A stretch of 64,000 bases of DNA from Phytopythium helicoides (taxonomy: Eukaryota; Oomycota; Peronosporomycetes; Pythiales; Pythiaceae): the NCBI GenBank assembly GCA_024867545.1, contig JANFNE010000003.1:1054001-1118000 (forward strand). Reading direction: 5' to 3'. Below are positions 27,917 to 37,596 of the stretch, in pieces. The translations under genes were made by a program, and so were the position numbers. Below the pieces are notes generated by a model. It had not been told where the DNA came from. It did no database searches and was given only the letters and a program-made list of their open reading frames with translations. Within the stretch, counting starts at the first letter, position 1, and the number at the start of each line of letters is the position of its first letter.

Positions 27917-29585
27917 TCGAAGATAAAGCTGGCAGGGGCTAATGCACGCAAGTCGAAGATTGAGCGATAAATGACGTGAATTATTTTGAAGCATCACTCA
28001 AACCTACCATTAATTTTGAAGTAGCATCGCGATTAGCTTCTAGATTTTGGTATAATTCTGAATTGGACAGTCAGAGCATTATCGAAAGCGCAGACATGTT
28101 TTTCTTTCCGTTGTGGAAATACGTTGCAAATCATCGTGTGGCAGAATGATAGACAACAAGATGACGCATACGAATTGATGGAAAACTCACAGAATCCAAG
28201 ATCTAGCAAATCCCTATAAAAGTGGAGACAGCCTGTCTACTAGCTTAACGCAGCGCTGTTTATGGTTTCCACAAATCAATTCATAAACAACGAACCATCT
28301 TGCTTCTGGTGCACGTATGGGTGATAAATGGATCAACGGTAACGTTCACAGAATCCAAGGTCTAGCAAAGTCATAAGATGAATAAGACAGCTTCTCTACT
28401 ACGTTAACACGGTGCGGTTGACGTTCTTGACCATCAAAATCATAAAAATCAAGCTAAAGTGGTTTTACCCAACGTATGTGCAGTGCAGGCGGTATATGGC
28501 ATAAGCTCACAGAATCCAAGCTCTAGCAAATACATAAAATACTGAAGACAGCTTTCCTGGTAAGCAGAAGAAGAGCGGATGATGAATGCAGCAAACCAAT
28601 TCATAAACATTGAACCACTTTACGTCTAGCTCACGCATATTAGATTGCACGAAATAGAGCCACCAGAACTGCGTTTGGCAAACAAAATCATAAACATCAA
28701 AGGATCTTTCTTCTACTGACCCCATATGCAATGAAGGAGTTAATCGGACGCGTTGGTAAAGAAGCTCACAGAATCCAAGGTCTAGCAAAGTCATAAAAGA
28801 CTGAAGTTTGCTTGTCTGCTGTGTTAACATGGCGAGTCTGACATTATTGGCAAACAAAATCATAAACATCAAAGGATATTACCCCTAGTACAGTGCAAAT
28901 TCAATGGAACACATATCATGTTCCAAAGTTCCGTAAATATCTAACAAAATCATAAATACCAAGCAATTTTGCTTCTAGCAAACACATATACACTGGACGA
29001 CTAGAATGAAACATAAATATAACATAATGGGGGTAGCAGATGGTACCCCCGAATTACGATGCTACCCCCGATGTTACCCCCATTTTCTTTACTTATCTTA
29101 CTATTAATAGAACTTCTAAGTACCATTATTTGTATTTATTTTCATTTGGGGGTAGAAGGGGTAGTATTATCAAAGAGTTTTGGAAGAAATTGACAAAAAC
29201 GCAAAATTGTGAATCATAAAAAAAAGAAAAAAAATGTGTATAAGGAACTTGACCAAAAATGCTACCCCTTCTACCCCCGTGGCATTTTGTGTCTGTTATC
29301 GCCACTACAGCTTGCTTAGTATTAGAAATGCTCAAAGGAGTATACTACACCCATGCTCCCCCATTGCTACCCCTTCTACCCCCGTGGCATTTTGTGTCTC
29401 TTATTACTGTCTAGATCAGCTGTGATTGCAAAATATTGAGAAGGTTTACGCTGCCCCATGTTATGCCAATGGAACACCTTCTGCCCCCGTGATTTCAGTT
29501 GGTATTGATTATACTATCTAGACTGCTTCTAATATCAAAAAAATCATAAGATAGATGCTACCCCGCAAATTTTATGACACTGCAT
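27917..29585. repeat. Non-coding, repeat-rich inner tail of the right arm
   Basis: Mirror copy of 13291-14959: the ~160-bp repeat array at about 28176-28966 and the G-rich repeats (C-rich on this strand) at about 29016-29398. No credible gene. Confidence 0.6.
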
Positions 29586-31895
29586 TTATAAATAGGATCG
29601 CAAACTCTGCTCCAATATCTCTTTGGAATAGCATTTCAATAATATACCATGCGATTTGCGCTCGTGGATAAATGGTTTCACGATCAGACTGAAGGCTTTC
29701 ATCGACATGATTTTATGATGTTGGGCGTTGCAAAACTCTATGAAATTACAAAATAGCTGCTTCATAGGCATTTCATAGACATTTTTATCATCCAACTCTG
29801 TCAATCTCTCCAAGCAGTCGATTAAGAACTTGATCGGAGTTGCAGCTTGAAGTTGCTTCAGCTCTTGTTTGTATGAGGTTTGTGGTGTGTCTTGCGGATG
29901 CCAACCATCATCGATCGTTACATGATTCACCAACCAATGAAAGATATGCTTACCGGCGTTGATGTTATCTAATGTTGCCCAGTATCTGTTGAAATATGAT
30001 CTATTGCCAATCATCATATTATTTGTTTCAAGGCATAGTGACCGACGATCAGATTCTTCGATAAAGCTGGCGAAATCATTATTTGAGATTACGATGTAAT
30101 TGCAGAAATCACTAAGAGTAACTGGTTCCTTTCCCTTGTATTCAATTTGAACCTCGTCAGCTGTAATCAAGTTCTTGAACTTGTTCATCACCGCCCGATC
30201 AGAGTTGTCTACTGCTTCATCTAGAACGCACATAATCATCGACTGACGAATGGAATTGAAACGACCAGTGATAAGATCCATCCGAGGTGTAGTAAGTGAT
30301 AAGTTAGGGCCCAAGACATATCTATTGAAAACGTCGAATGCCGCATTTTTCCCGCTACCTTGCTTACCTTTGATGATTATCACTGTTCCGGTCTTTTCCA
30401 TAGGATTTACTAATATATGTTTGAAGTACTTTAGCAAGTAGTTATACACTGCTTCATCGTTATTAGCGATAACGCTTTTCAAATGAGTTAGCCACACATC
30501 CACGATGCTATTATCGACCACAAAATCGTTCTCATATTTGTGTAGAAGCCCACTGAATAGATTGAAATTTTTTCGTTTGGATGAATCGTCGCTGTCAAAT
30601 GCGCCATATGGTTCGAGGACCACTTTCTTGTAGTTAATGCTCTTCTTAACGGCTAGAAGAATATCTAAGAGCTTGAGACTGAAGATCTCGTCCTTGTACT
30701 CAATATCAAATTTATACTCCTTTAATTGTCCTATCCCACGAGGGACAAATCGAATGGATGCCACATATTGGCGCTTGTATTTCGTCTCATTGATCTCTTT
30801 AACATAGAACATAGCATCACCATTGTTTTCAACTCTGATTATCGTTTGACGAAGAAGCAGCGCCAAATCTTCCACATTATACGCTTCGTCATCGTTCATG
30901 AGCAAGGTATTGAACTCGATATCATTCGTATCTCTAATCACATTAGCATCTATTTGCTCAATATTTGCACACAGCTGCTGAAAAAGTTCTGCTTTGATGT
31001 CATCGATGCGCTTTTGCTCAGCATCAGCGAGAACTTTGGCGGATTGGCCACCGCGTTTGCTAGTGCTTGGGTAAGCTAAGCACCACGCTTGGTAGCCGTC
31101 TTTGTCTTCCTTCTTGACAACTTGCCTGATGGTTCCAAGAGTACATGGCTTGTCAACATCGATTCTCAACTCATTCCAGCATCGTTTTGCTTCACGCTCG
31201 TTGAATTGGTCAGAGAAGTCGCGTAGCAGCTTGATCCAGGTGCTGAAAGCAACGGTTTTGTCTAGCTCACTGCAGTTATATAACGCATATGCTGGCTTCA
31301 TCCATTTGTCATAATCATTGAACCACTTCCGTGGTAGGAGTTTAATGAGATCGTAGTACTTTTGGCTGATTTCAATATCGAGTTGACGATCGCCAATCAT
31401 TTCAACATTTGACCTATGTAATATAGGACTCATGGTACAAGTATTCTTCTTACACTGATAGAGAGCTTCGTGTAGCTCTTCGGGTATATCAACTGGTTCT
31501 ACATCATTCACAACTTCATAACGTTCACCAGCAAACACACACCCGTTATCGTTTCTGACATCAACGCCTGGTAAAATGTTGGCAGATGTCTTAAATCGCT
31601 CATCGTATTTGAAGTAATAATGATATCCACCACTGCAAGTCCTCACCTTGTATGTATGGTAGTCATCGAGATCAATATCAACATCAAGTAGGGAATCCAT
31701 CCCGTTCTTATTCTTTTTGATATCAACATCAATCACAGTAATCCCAGATCGTTTGCCAGTTTGTATACCCCAATTCTTGGATTTTCCAATTGCTTGGCAT
31801 TTGGAGAGCTTCTGCCAGCCACTTGGCATCGATACTACATTCTTAGATCCGTCGCTATTAAATTGAAGCTTCACAATGAACTTTATTAAACTCAT
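29586..31895 (-). CDS. PrimPol-SF3 helicase (right-arm copy)
   Basis: A 769-aa protein identical to that encoded at 10981-13290, with the same intact primase-polymerase acidic pair, Walker A GKQGSGKN, Walker B and SF3 motif C. Complete identity over 2.3 kb of coding sequence shows either very recent duplication or continuing gene conversion between the arms. The element therefore carries two apparently functional replication genes in opposite orientation. Confidence 0.9.
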   Translation of the reverse strand: MSLIKFIVKLQFNSDGSKNVVSMPSGWQKLSKCQAIGKSKNWGIQTGKRSGITVIDVDIKKNKNGMDSLLDVDIDLDDYHTYKVRTCSGGYHYYFKYDERFKTSANILPGVDVRNDNGCVFAGERYEVVNDVEPVDIPEELHEALYQCKKNTCTMSPILHRSNVEMIGDRQLDIEISQKYYDLIKLLPRKWFNDYDKWMKPAYALYNCSELDKTVAFSTWIKLLRDFSDQFNEREAKRCWNELRIDVDKPCTLGTIRQVVKKEDKDGYQAWCLAYPSTSKRGGQSAKVLADAEQKRIDDIKAELFQQLCANIEQIDANVIRDTNDIEFNTLLMNDDEAYNVEDLALLLRQTIIRVENNGDAMFYVKEINETKYKRQYVASIRFVPRGIGQLKEYKFDIEYKDEIFSLKLLDILLAVKKSINYKKVVLEPYGAFDSDDSSKRKNFNLFSGLLHKYENDFVVDNSIVDVWLTHLKSVIANNDEAVYNYLLKYFKHILVNPMEKTGTVIIIKGKQGSGKNAAFDVFNRYVLGPNLSLTTPRMDLITGRFNSIRQSMIMCVLDEAVDNSDRAVMNKFKNLITADEVQIEYKGKEPVTLSDFCNYIVISNNDFASFIEESDRRSLCLETNNMMIGNRSYFNRYWATLDNINAGKHIFHWLVNHVTIDDGWHPQDTPQTSYKQELKQLQAATPIKFLIDCLERLTELDDKNVYEMPMKQLFCNFIEFCNAQHHKIMSMKAFSLIVKPFIHERKSHGILLKCYSKEILEQSLRSYL

Positions 31896-31934
31896 CGCTG
31901 ATTGTCGCTGTATATATTATATAAAAAAATATAA

Positions 31935-32147
31935 TCACGATGAATTTTCAATTTTTTGTTGTCTAGCGTGTTCAAGCATCCGCTGGAATTTCAAAAATGT
32001 CGAATGCTTCTGTGTTTTTCTGTGATTCGAGATATTCTGATAGAAATATCGCCCGCCACATTCACATTGGATGCTTTCTTTAAGTTTGTCGGCGTTTTTT
32101 TCACGCCATGATTTAACTAGCTCTCGATTTCTCAACTTTCTATCCAT
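31935..32147 (-). CDS. Small zinc-finger protein (right-arm copy)
   Basis: 70 aa, identical to the product of 10729-10941 (C-x-C-G-G-x-Y ... H-x5-H finger). It lies 39 bp upstream of the right PrimPol-helicase in the same orientation and shares the divergent AT-rich promoter (32148-32221) with the ExoX-C-like gene. Confidence 0.7.
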   Translation of the reverse strand: MDRKLRNRELVKSWREKNADKLKESIQCECGGRYFYQNISNHRKTQKHSTFLKFQRMLEHARQQKIENSS

Positions 32148-32221
32148 CTCAGTGTTTCTTATATTTTGTAATATATTATCACTATTATTTTTTGTTACCC
32201 TATATAGCGAGACCTCTCATC

Positions 32222-32536
32222 ATGACAACACAACTAAACTTTGGCAAATACAAAGGAAAGACAATCGAAGAAGTCTTTGCTGCAGATCGGAATTATTGTG
32301 CGTGGCTACTACCGCAAGAGATCCTGATCGGGCAGTCACCGGAGATTAAACAGTTTCTAGAAGAAAAGTTGAAAGACTCGGACATAACCACGACACTGAA
32401 CTGGGGAAAATACAAAGGCAAGTCGATCAAATGGATTCGCGATTGCGATAAGGGATACTTCGATTGGCTATTGAAGAACAAATATGTGGAAGAAAACTGC
32501 CCTGCGCTGAGAAAAGCTCTTCTGGAACTGGAATAG
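32222..32536 (+). CDS. Double ExoX-C-like small protein (right-arm copy)
   Basis: 104 aa from the ATG at 32222, identical to the product of 10340-10654. Two FGKYKGK/WGKYKGK modules, no nuclease catalytic domain. Convergent with the truncated CRN-type gene. Confidence 0.75.
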   Translation: MTTQLNFGKYKGKTIEEVFAADRNYCAWLLPQEILIGQSPEIKQFLEEKLKDSDITTTLNWGKYKGKSIKWIRDCDKGYFDWLLKNKYVEENCPALRKALLELE

Positions 32537-32890
32537 CGCAGCTGGATGTGCATTTGCCGAACGGCCGAGGTAGATGAAGTACGAATTAGCTCCAACATCA
32601 TCGCAATGCACAGCACTCAGAATTTCGCGGTCTTGCATTTCTCGTGAAAATTCTCGATCCAATGAATCTTCGTGACTGGAGAATCGACGTTTTTTTCTCT
32701 CAGCGGTAATCTTTGCGTGCAGTAGCTTGCATTGAATCACTTCGTTGCATTGTAAACAAATGCAAGCGCCCAGTGCATGATTATGGTGGTCTCGATATCA
32801 GTGGGCGCGAGTGTGCACACCTCTTCCTTGCTCGTTGAATTGTACATCTAGTGTTTGCATCCATCAAATAATGTATGTACTCAACTCTGT
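32537..32890. other. Convergent spacer, right arm
   Basis: Mirror of 9985-10339 with 7 T instead of 8 A near 32690-32696. No gene recognised. Confidence 0.5.
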
Positions 32891-34495
32891 TTAAAAAATG
32901 TTCCAGACGGATTGAGCGGTCAGGACTGACACATGCACCAGTTCTGGATCATAGCACACAACGTAGAGCTTTTCGCAGCGATTTAAGTCTGCAGTGATCG
33001 TCGCCCTCGTAGTATCACCCATCGATGAGACGCGTCGGAAGTCCACCAAACAGTAGTCGCTCAGCTGAAGCAACGAATACGGACCACCAGGAGCAAATCG
33101 ACCAATATGCTCATCCAACTTGTTGCCTTCTCGCAATAGCTCGATGCCCCAAAAGTCATCCCCGCAATCAACCGTGAAATCAATAAATCCCGTCGATCCA
33201 AACAAGGCACCGACATCTGCAGATGTCACATAAGTGCTTGGTGTACATCGGTATGAAGCTTTAAAAAACTCCATTTGCCAAGCTCGCTCCAGAGGGATGT
33301 CATTTGACAATGTTCGACCGAGTGTCTTCCGAATGCTGTCGTAATTGATAGCTCGGATAACACGCGCGATCATTTCCTGAAGAGTCTTCGGACCATGAAG
33401 GGCGCGCTCAATATCACCAACGCGCATCTTGACGAAGTATCGCCACATGACTGGTGACGAAAATTCGATCCGATCTGTAGTTTGGACTAAAATTCCTCTT
33501 CGAATGCATAGGTCAACAATGGCAGCGTCCGACCGGGTGCTTACTCCGTAAACAAGGCGTTCCAAGCCGTGAAGTTCTTCGATCTGGAGTGTCTCCAATA
33601 CCTTCACTGCACGTGTTGATATCAGAGCTTTAAACAGCTGGTGATCCTCGTGTTCTTGCATTGACCCGTGTTCCAACATACCAATCCATTCTTGAGCGGA
33701 TGGAAGCACACCGCCGCTCGCCACACGTGAGCGATACACTCCATTCAGCGTACGTATAGCAGTGACGCAGAGACCAACGTGACCACCAGTCAGCAGTGCA
33801 AGAAGCGCAAAAAATTGCGTCGCAGAACCTTGAAGGCACTTGAAGCCACGAAACCACTTCGTCACATACTCCTCAATTTCGTCGATACCGAAGTTTAGAT
33901 GTTCAATGCCCAGAGTCAATTCAGGAGGAATCTCGACAGGAGTCGAAAGCTGGGTATACTGAAGATCTGAGCCATACGCTGCAAACATCAACACTCGAAT
34001 ACCGGTATCCTTGTTGTTGAGAACACGTTTAACCAGTTGCCAAAACTCTGCAGACTTTCGCCTTGGGGAAGTAGCGCCAGTCTTGTAAAGCACCTGCGCT
34101 TCATCCACGACGAGGTATACCGTGTATCCGTTTAGTGGAAGCGACTTGACACGACTCCACTCCACCTTGCACTCTTGCTTGAACACGTCGTGGAAAGTCT
34201 CGTCGTCTGATATCGCGAGTAAGGAAAAGCTTGCAACAACCACCTTTTTCTTTTGCTCTTTGCTTCTGTTCACCAAGTCTCGGCTGACCAATGCTGCCAG
34301 AGAAGATTTACCCGTCATCGGCGGACTTTTGACCAGCAGCACATGCTTCTCGATGAGTCGGTTGATAACAACATTGGTCAACGAACTCCGAGATAACGTT
34401 CGCTCATCTTGCAGATCAACGCTCTGCAGCATCCCAGAGATAGTGAGAGAGAGTGCTGCGTTTTTTTTGTGGAACTTGGGAACTCGGTCCCGCAT
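32891..34495 (-). pseudogene. CRN-type gene lacking the Ubl header (right-arm copy)
   Basis: Seen: from about 34436 leftwards the sequence equals the left CRN-type gene from residue 133 onwards: the P-loop NTPase and REase-like domain are intact and identical. The header and the normal promoter are removed by deletion of the equivalent of 7612-8439 (828 bp, a multiple of three, with CT at both borders). An ATG in the former upstream region at 34495 happens to be in frame, giving a possible 534-aa protein with about 20 new N-terminal residues. Whether it is expressed is unknown. Known: in Crinklers the header is associated with trafficking, while NTPase-REase is the effector or ancestral transposon part. 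Confidence 0.75.
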
Positions 34496-34770
34496 AGTGT
34501 ATAAAACCTACAATGATCATAATTGTTGATGTGACATCAGTTCGGTGACATGGAACTGGCTCAGATCAGTTTTTGGAACTTACGCACTTCGTGATTTTAA
34601 TAACTACAATCACTCTGGTGATACATTAGGATTACGTTAACTTGCGCGATCTTTCTCTAAGCGTACGCTAGTGGACGGACGTAATGGATTATGTTACCTC
34701 GTCCGCTCAACCTGTGCATAAAATGGCATCGAGCGTACCCCTAGACCCCCTTAGAGACCACGTTAATGTA

Positions 34771-35079
34771 CCATGTATTACAGTGCAGTGCGAGGCCGCT
34801 CGAGATGATGTGAGCCTTCCAGCCCATGCATCTGCTCAACCGTAGCACACCGGCGGTACACGTGGCTTGCCCAAAGCATGTGAATGATAGGGACTGAAGC
34901 CAGAGGCTCCTGCCGATCCCATCATGACCTCCCCATGTTCGCTTGGCCGTCAGTTCTCATGACTAGTACTGTACAGATCAACCAGACGCTCTTCGACGGT
35001 CTCCGATAAGCTGAGGCTCTGGTCCCGACCCGGTGCTGAGTGCCGTCGAAGCACGCGATAACGCCCGCACACTGCGGCA
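34771..35079. other. Spacer between the mobile element and gene D
   Basis: No gene recognised. It would contain the original upstream region of gene D, now separated from gene C by the element. Confidence 0.4.
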
Positions 35080-36990
35080 ATGACCAACACCGAGCGCTCC
35101 GTGCGACCCACAGACAGCGCACTCATCGAGACGGCTATATGCGCAGCCAAGATGCTTGACTGGAGCTCCGTTTTGCGTCGTCAGCATAGCTTGAGTACAT
35201 CCTCCTCGCAGGTTCTCACCACGCCAAGGCCAGAACCTGTCGTCTCGAAGACTCGAGAAGGCAAGACTTTCGTGAGCGCCGACAGCGTCGTCGCGTGCTC
35301 CGTTACTGAGCTGCTGCAGGTTCTGCGGACGCGTTCGAACGAGGTGTACACCATGACGATGCGCGAGCTGTACGGGCGAAAATTCGTGTTTGGACGGATC
35401 GCGCACTCTGTCGACGAAGAAACGCCGCTGTCAGTCGACCCGCTGGCGAACGTAGACGTCAAGATTGCGAAGTTCGCGGGGCGTCATGCGCTCGCGCGCA
35501 ACGAACAATGGTGTTTCGTGGAAGGTCTGCACTCGCTTCCAGCTGATTGTGGGGTCGATACGAAGGGCTTCGCAGTCACGAGGACGTCAATGAACCCTGA
35601 TGATGTGCTCGTGGGTCGTCCAAAGAGGCCAGTGGGTGTGCTTCATGACGTCAAAGTTGCCTACGTCGTCCTGCCTGCACCGGGAGACGACGAAGCGTTC
35701 GGGCCACCTTCGGTCCTGGTGAGTTTCAAGGCAGAGGTCAGTACCACCTCTGCTCGGAAGGAACCGGAAGCGGAGACAGGGCCTCTTCCGTCGCGCAATC
35801 GAGCAAAGCTGTGGCGCGGAATCTCCCAGCGAGCGCTGACAGCTCGGGTGAAGGAAATGGCTGGGACGATGCAGGTGTTCCCTCGAGTAATTAGGCGCCG
35901 CCGCCTCTGTGCACAGGTCTTCATCAACGTCAAGGAGTTTCGCCCGTCGAACACCAGCTGTGTTTGCTGCTCGCAGCAGCTACCCGTCGTCATGAGTCCT
36001 CACAAGAAGCAGTGCCATTTGTGCGGTTTTTTCGCGTGCAAGCGCTGCTCTTCACTTCACGCCGTAATCCGGGGCGTCTCGGTTCGCGTCTGTAACGACT
36101 GCATGAAACGGGTAGACGACGCCATCTACGACAACCTGCCGGCAGGGAAAATGGCTCCTGCAACTGTTGTCCCCTGACATGTCAGCGCCATCTGGAAAGC
36201 TAGAGCGACTTCTTCGAGATGCGCTAGCTGATCCAAACGAACGACAAGCGGCCAAGACTGTGATCCGAGCCATAGTTGACCTCGAGAGTGATACGGAGCT
36301 AATCGACCTCAGTGATGCAAGTCCCGACGAGAGCTATCTGCATGCTCTACACCGACTGAGCGATTGCTCAGACACGGATTCGGTGGCATCGTACGAGCTC
36401 GCAAACCCAACCATGCGTGACTATCCAATCGAGTATGCGGAAGATGCAAAGCCTGAAGATGCTCCACGGTGGCCGGTCCCATCAGACGACGCGCAGCGAC
36501 TGGAATGGTACGAGGGAGTTAAGCCCAGTCTTGACAAAGTCATGAACCGCCCCGAGCTTGAGCTCATATGCAAGCTCGCTAGCAAGGAGTTGGGGTGCCC
36601 AGGGACCGGAGTTACCGTGATCAGCGGCGATACGCAGTTCGTGCTTGCCAGCGACATCGAGCAGCAACGAAACACTTCCATCTCAAGGACCCACACGATC
36701 TGCGCGCACACAATCCTCGAAAAGCGCCGTCCGCTGCTGGTGCCGCACCCAGAGGCCGACGTGCGTTTTTCTAGGACCGAGGATATCCGCTCGTTGGGGT
36801 TCCGCTTCTACTTCGGCTTTCCAATTACGTCCAGCGATGGCGTGGTGATTGGCACGTTCTGCAGCATCGACTTCAAGTCTCACTCGGTAACGCAGACGCA
36901 GTGTACTCGGTCGTCTCTCGTCTCGCGCGCTGCGCCTCCCGGATCGTGCAGCAGGAGCTTACGCTAGCAGCAGAGGACCCGCTCGTGTAA
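35080..36990 (+). pseudogene. Broken START-like/FYVE/GAF gene D
   Basis: Seen: ATG at 35080 (MTNTERSVRPTDSAL). START-like region with VACSVTELLQVLR and MTMRELYGRKFVFG; FYVE-like cysteines CVCC (about 35961), QCHLCGFFACKRC (about 36012) and RVCNDC (about 36087). An extra C in the run at 36171-36174 ends the first frame at a TGA. The next frame carries the linker and GAF domain (PHPEADVRFSRTED, FYFGFPITSSDG). A second lesion near 36900 (five bases where gene C has three) diverts the last 30 residues; correct-frame coding then reaches a stop at 36990. Only two small lesions separate it from an intact gene. Closest relative: gene C. Confidence 0.82.
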
Positions 36991-37596
36991 GTTGAAGTAC
37001 ATCGTAGATCACCGAAAGCTTGCATGTGTGCTGACCAATTCGCGTGACGCAAGCTGACGCTGACCGCGTCTATGTGGCGAGACGCGTTGCGTACGAGTAT
37101 ATTCCACGAGGCATGTAGAGGCCTGTCCGATATAGTGTCTGCAGCCACCACAAATGATACTGTGAGAATTAGGCAGAGGGTGCTCCGGTGTGGTGATCCG
37201 ACGCGCCTGAGGGGAGAGCAGCACCTTCCCTTCCCGGCGGAGATGAGGCGGCACGCGATCTGCGATGCAGGCCTATCACGCCGTGCTTCAGGCTCCACTG
37301 TGGGCTCCTAGAGCCGGTCCGCGAGGTGTTCCTCATCGCTTCAAAGTGAGGCTGCAGACAGGCTCGGGCAAGTCCTGTCCAAGAGTGGTGCGCGGCGACC
37401 GGTCTCTGCTGCTCGTCAGGCCGCCGCCGCCGTGCAGACGAGCTGTTGGCGTGCACGCGGCCGGTGGAAAGAGCAGCCAAGTGCGCCTCTCGCGGCCGCG
37501 CTGACTAGCGACCAGGGACCATGAACCCGCCGCAATCGCCGCAATCGCCGGCCCCGCTCGCTCATTCCGTCTTTCGAGAGATTCGCTCCGCCGGCC
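36991..37596. other. Upstream region of gene E
   Basis: No gene recognised. Includes TCATTCCGTCTTTC at 37562-37575, which partly matches the oomycete initiator consensus (TCATTY followed by a pyrimidine-rich stretch), 22 bp before the ATG of gene E. That is close to the ATG, so the call is weak. Confidence 0.35.

Larger units (their letters stand above)
7277..34770. mobile_element. Palindromic PrimPol-helicase/CRN mobile element with nested retrotransposon
   Basis: Seen: the left end starts TACATTAACGTGGTCTCTAA at 7277 and the right end at 34770 is its exact reverse complement. The inverted identity continues for about 7.9 kb on the left (7277-15209) against 7.1 kb on the right (15349-15417 joined to 27732-34770). 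Differences noticed are an 828-bp deletion in the right arm, one base substitution (7541/34506) and one A-run indel (8 A near 10190, 7 T near 32690). Before the retrotransposon arrived the arms were separated by a 139-bp spacer. Each arm has the same four genes. A flanking TA (TA|CATTAACG...CGTTAATG|TA) could be a 2-bp target duplication. The arms are much more AT-rich than the surrounding host DNA. Known: PrimPol-SF3 helicases replicate virophages, polinton-like viruses and related elements. Inferred: a DNA mobile element that duplicated head-to-head, inserted between genes C and D. No capsid, packaging ATPase, integrase or protein-primed polymerase was recognised. Confidence 0.85.
27732..34770 (-). 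repeat. Right arm of the palindrome (main part, with 828-bp deletion)
   Basis: Inversely identical to 7277-15144 except for deletion of the equivalent of 7612-8439, one substitution and one A-run indel. All shared open frames give the same proteins as the left arm. Begins with the second GTAG target copy (27732-27735). Confidence 0.9.

Noticed and set aside
7277..34770. Poxvirus-like hairpin telomere junction as the origin of the palindrome
   Set aside because: Such a junction should be symmetrical to its centre. Here 139 bp are unique and contain the start of a frame.
7277..34770. Polinton/Maverick or full virophage
   Set aside because: No protein-primed polymerase B, retroviral-type integrase, double-jelly-roll capsid, protease or FtsK/HerA packaging ATPase could be recognised in either arm.
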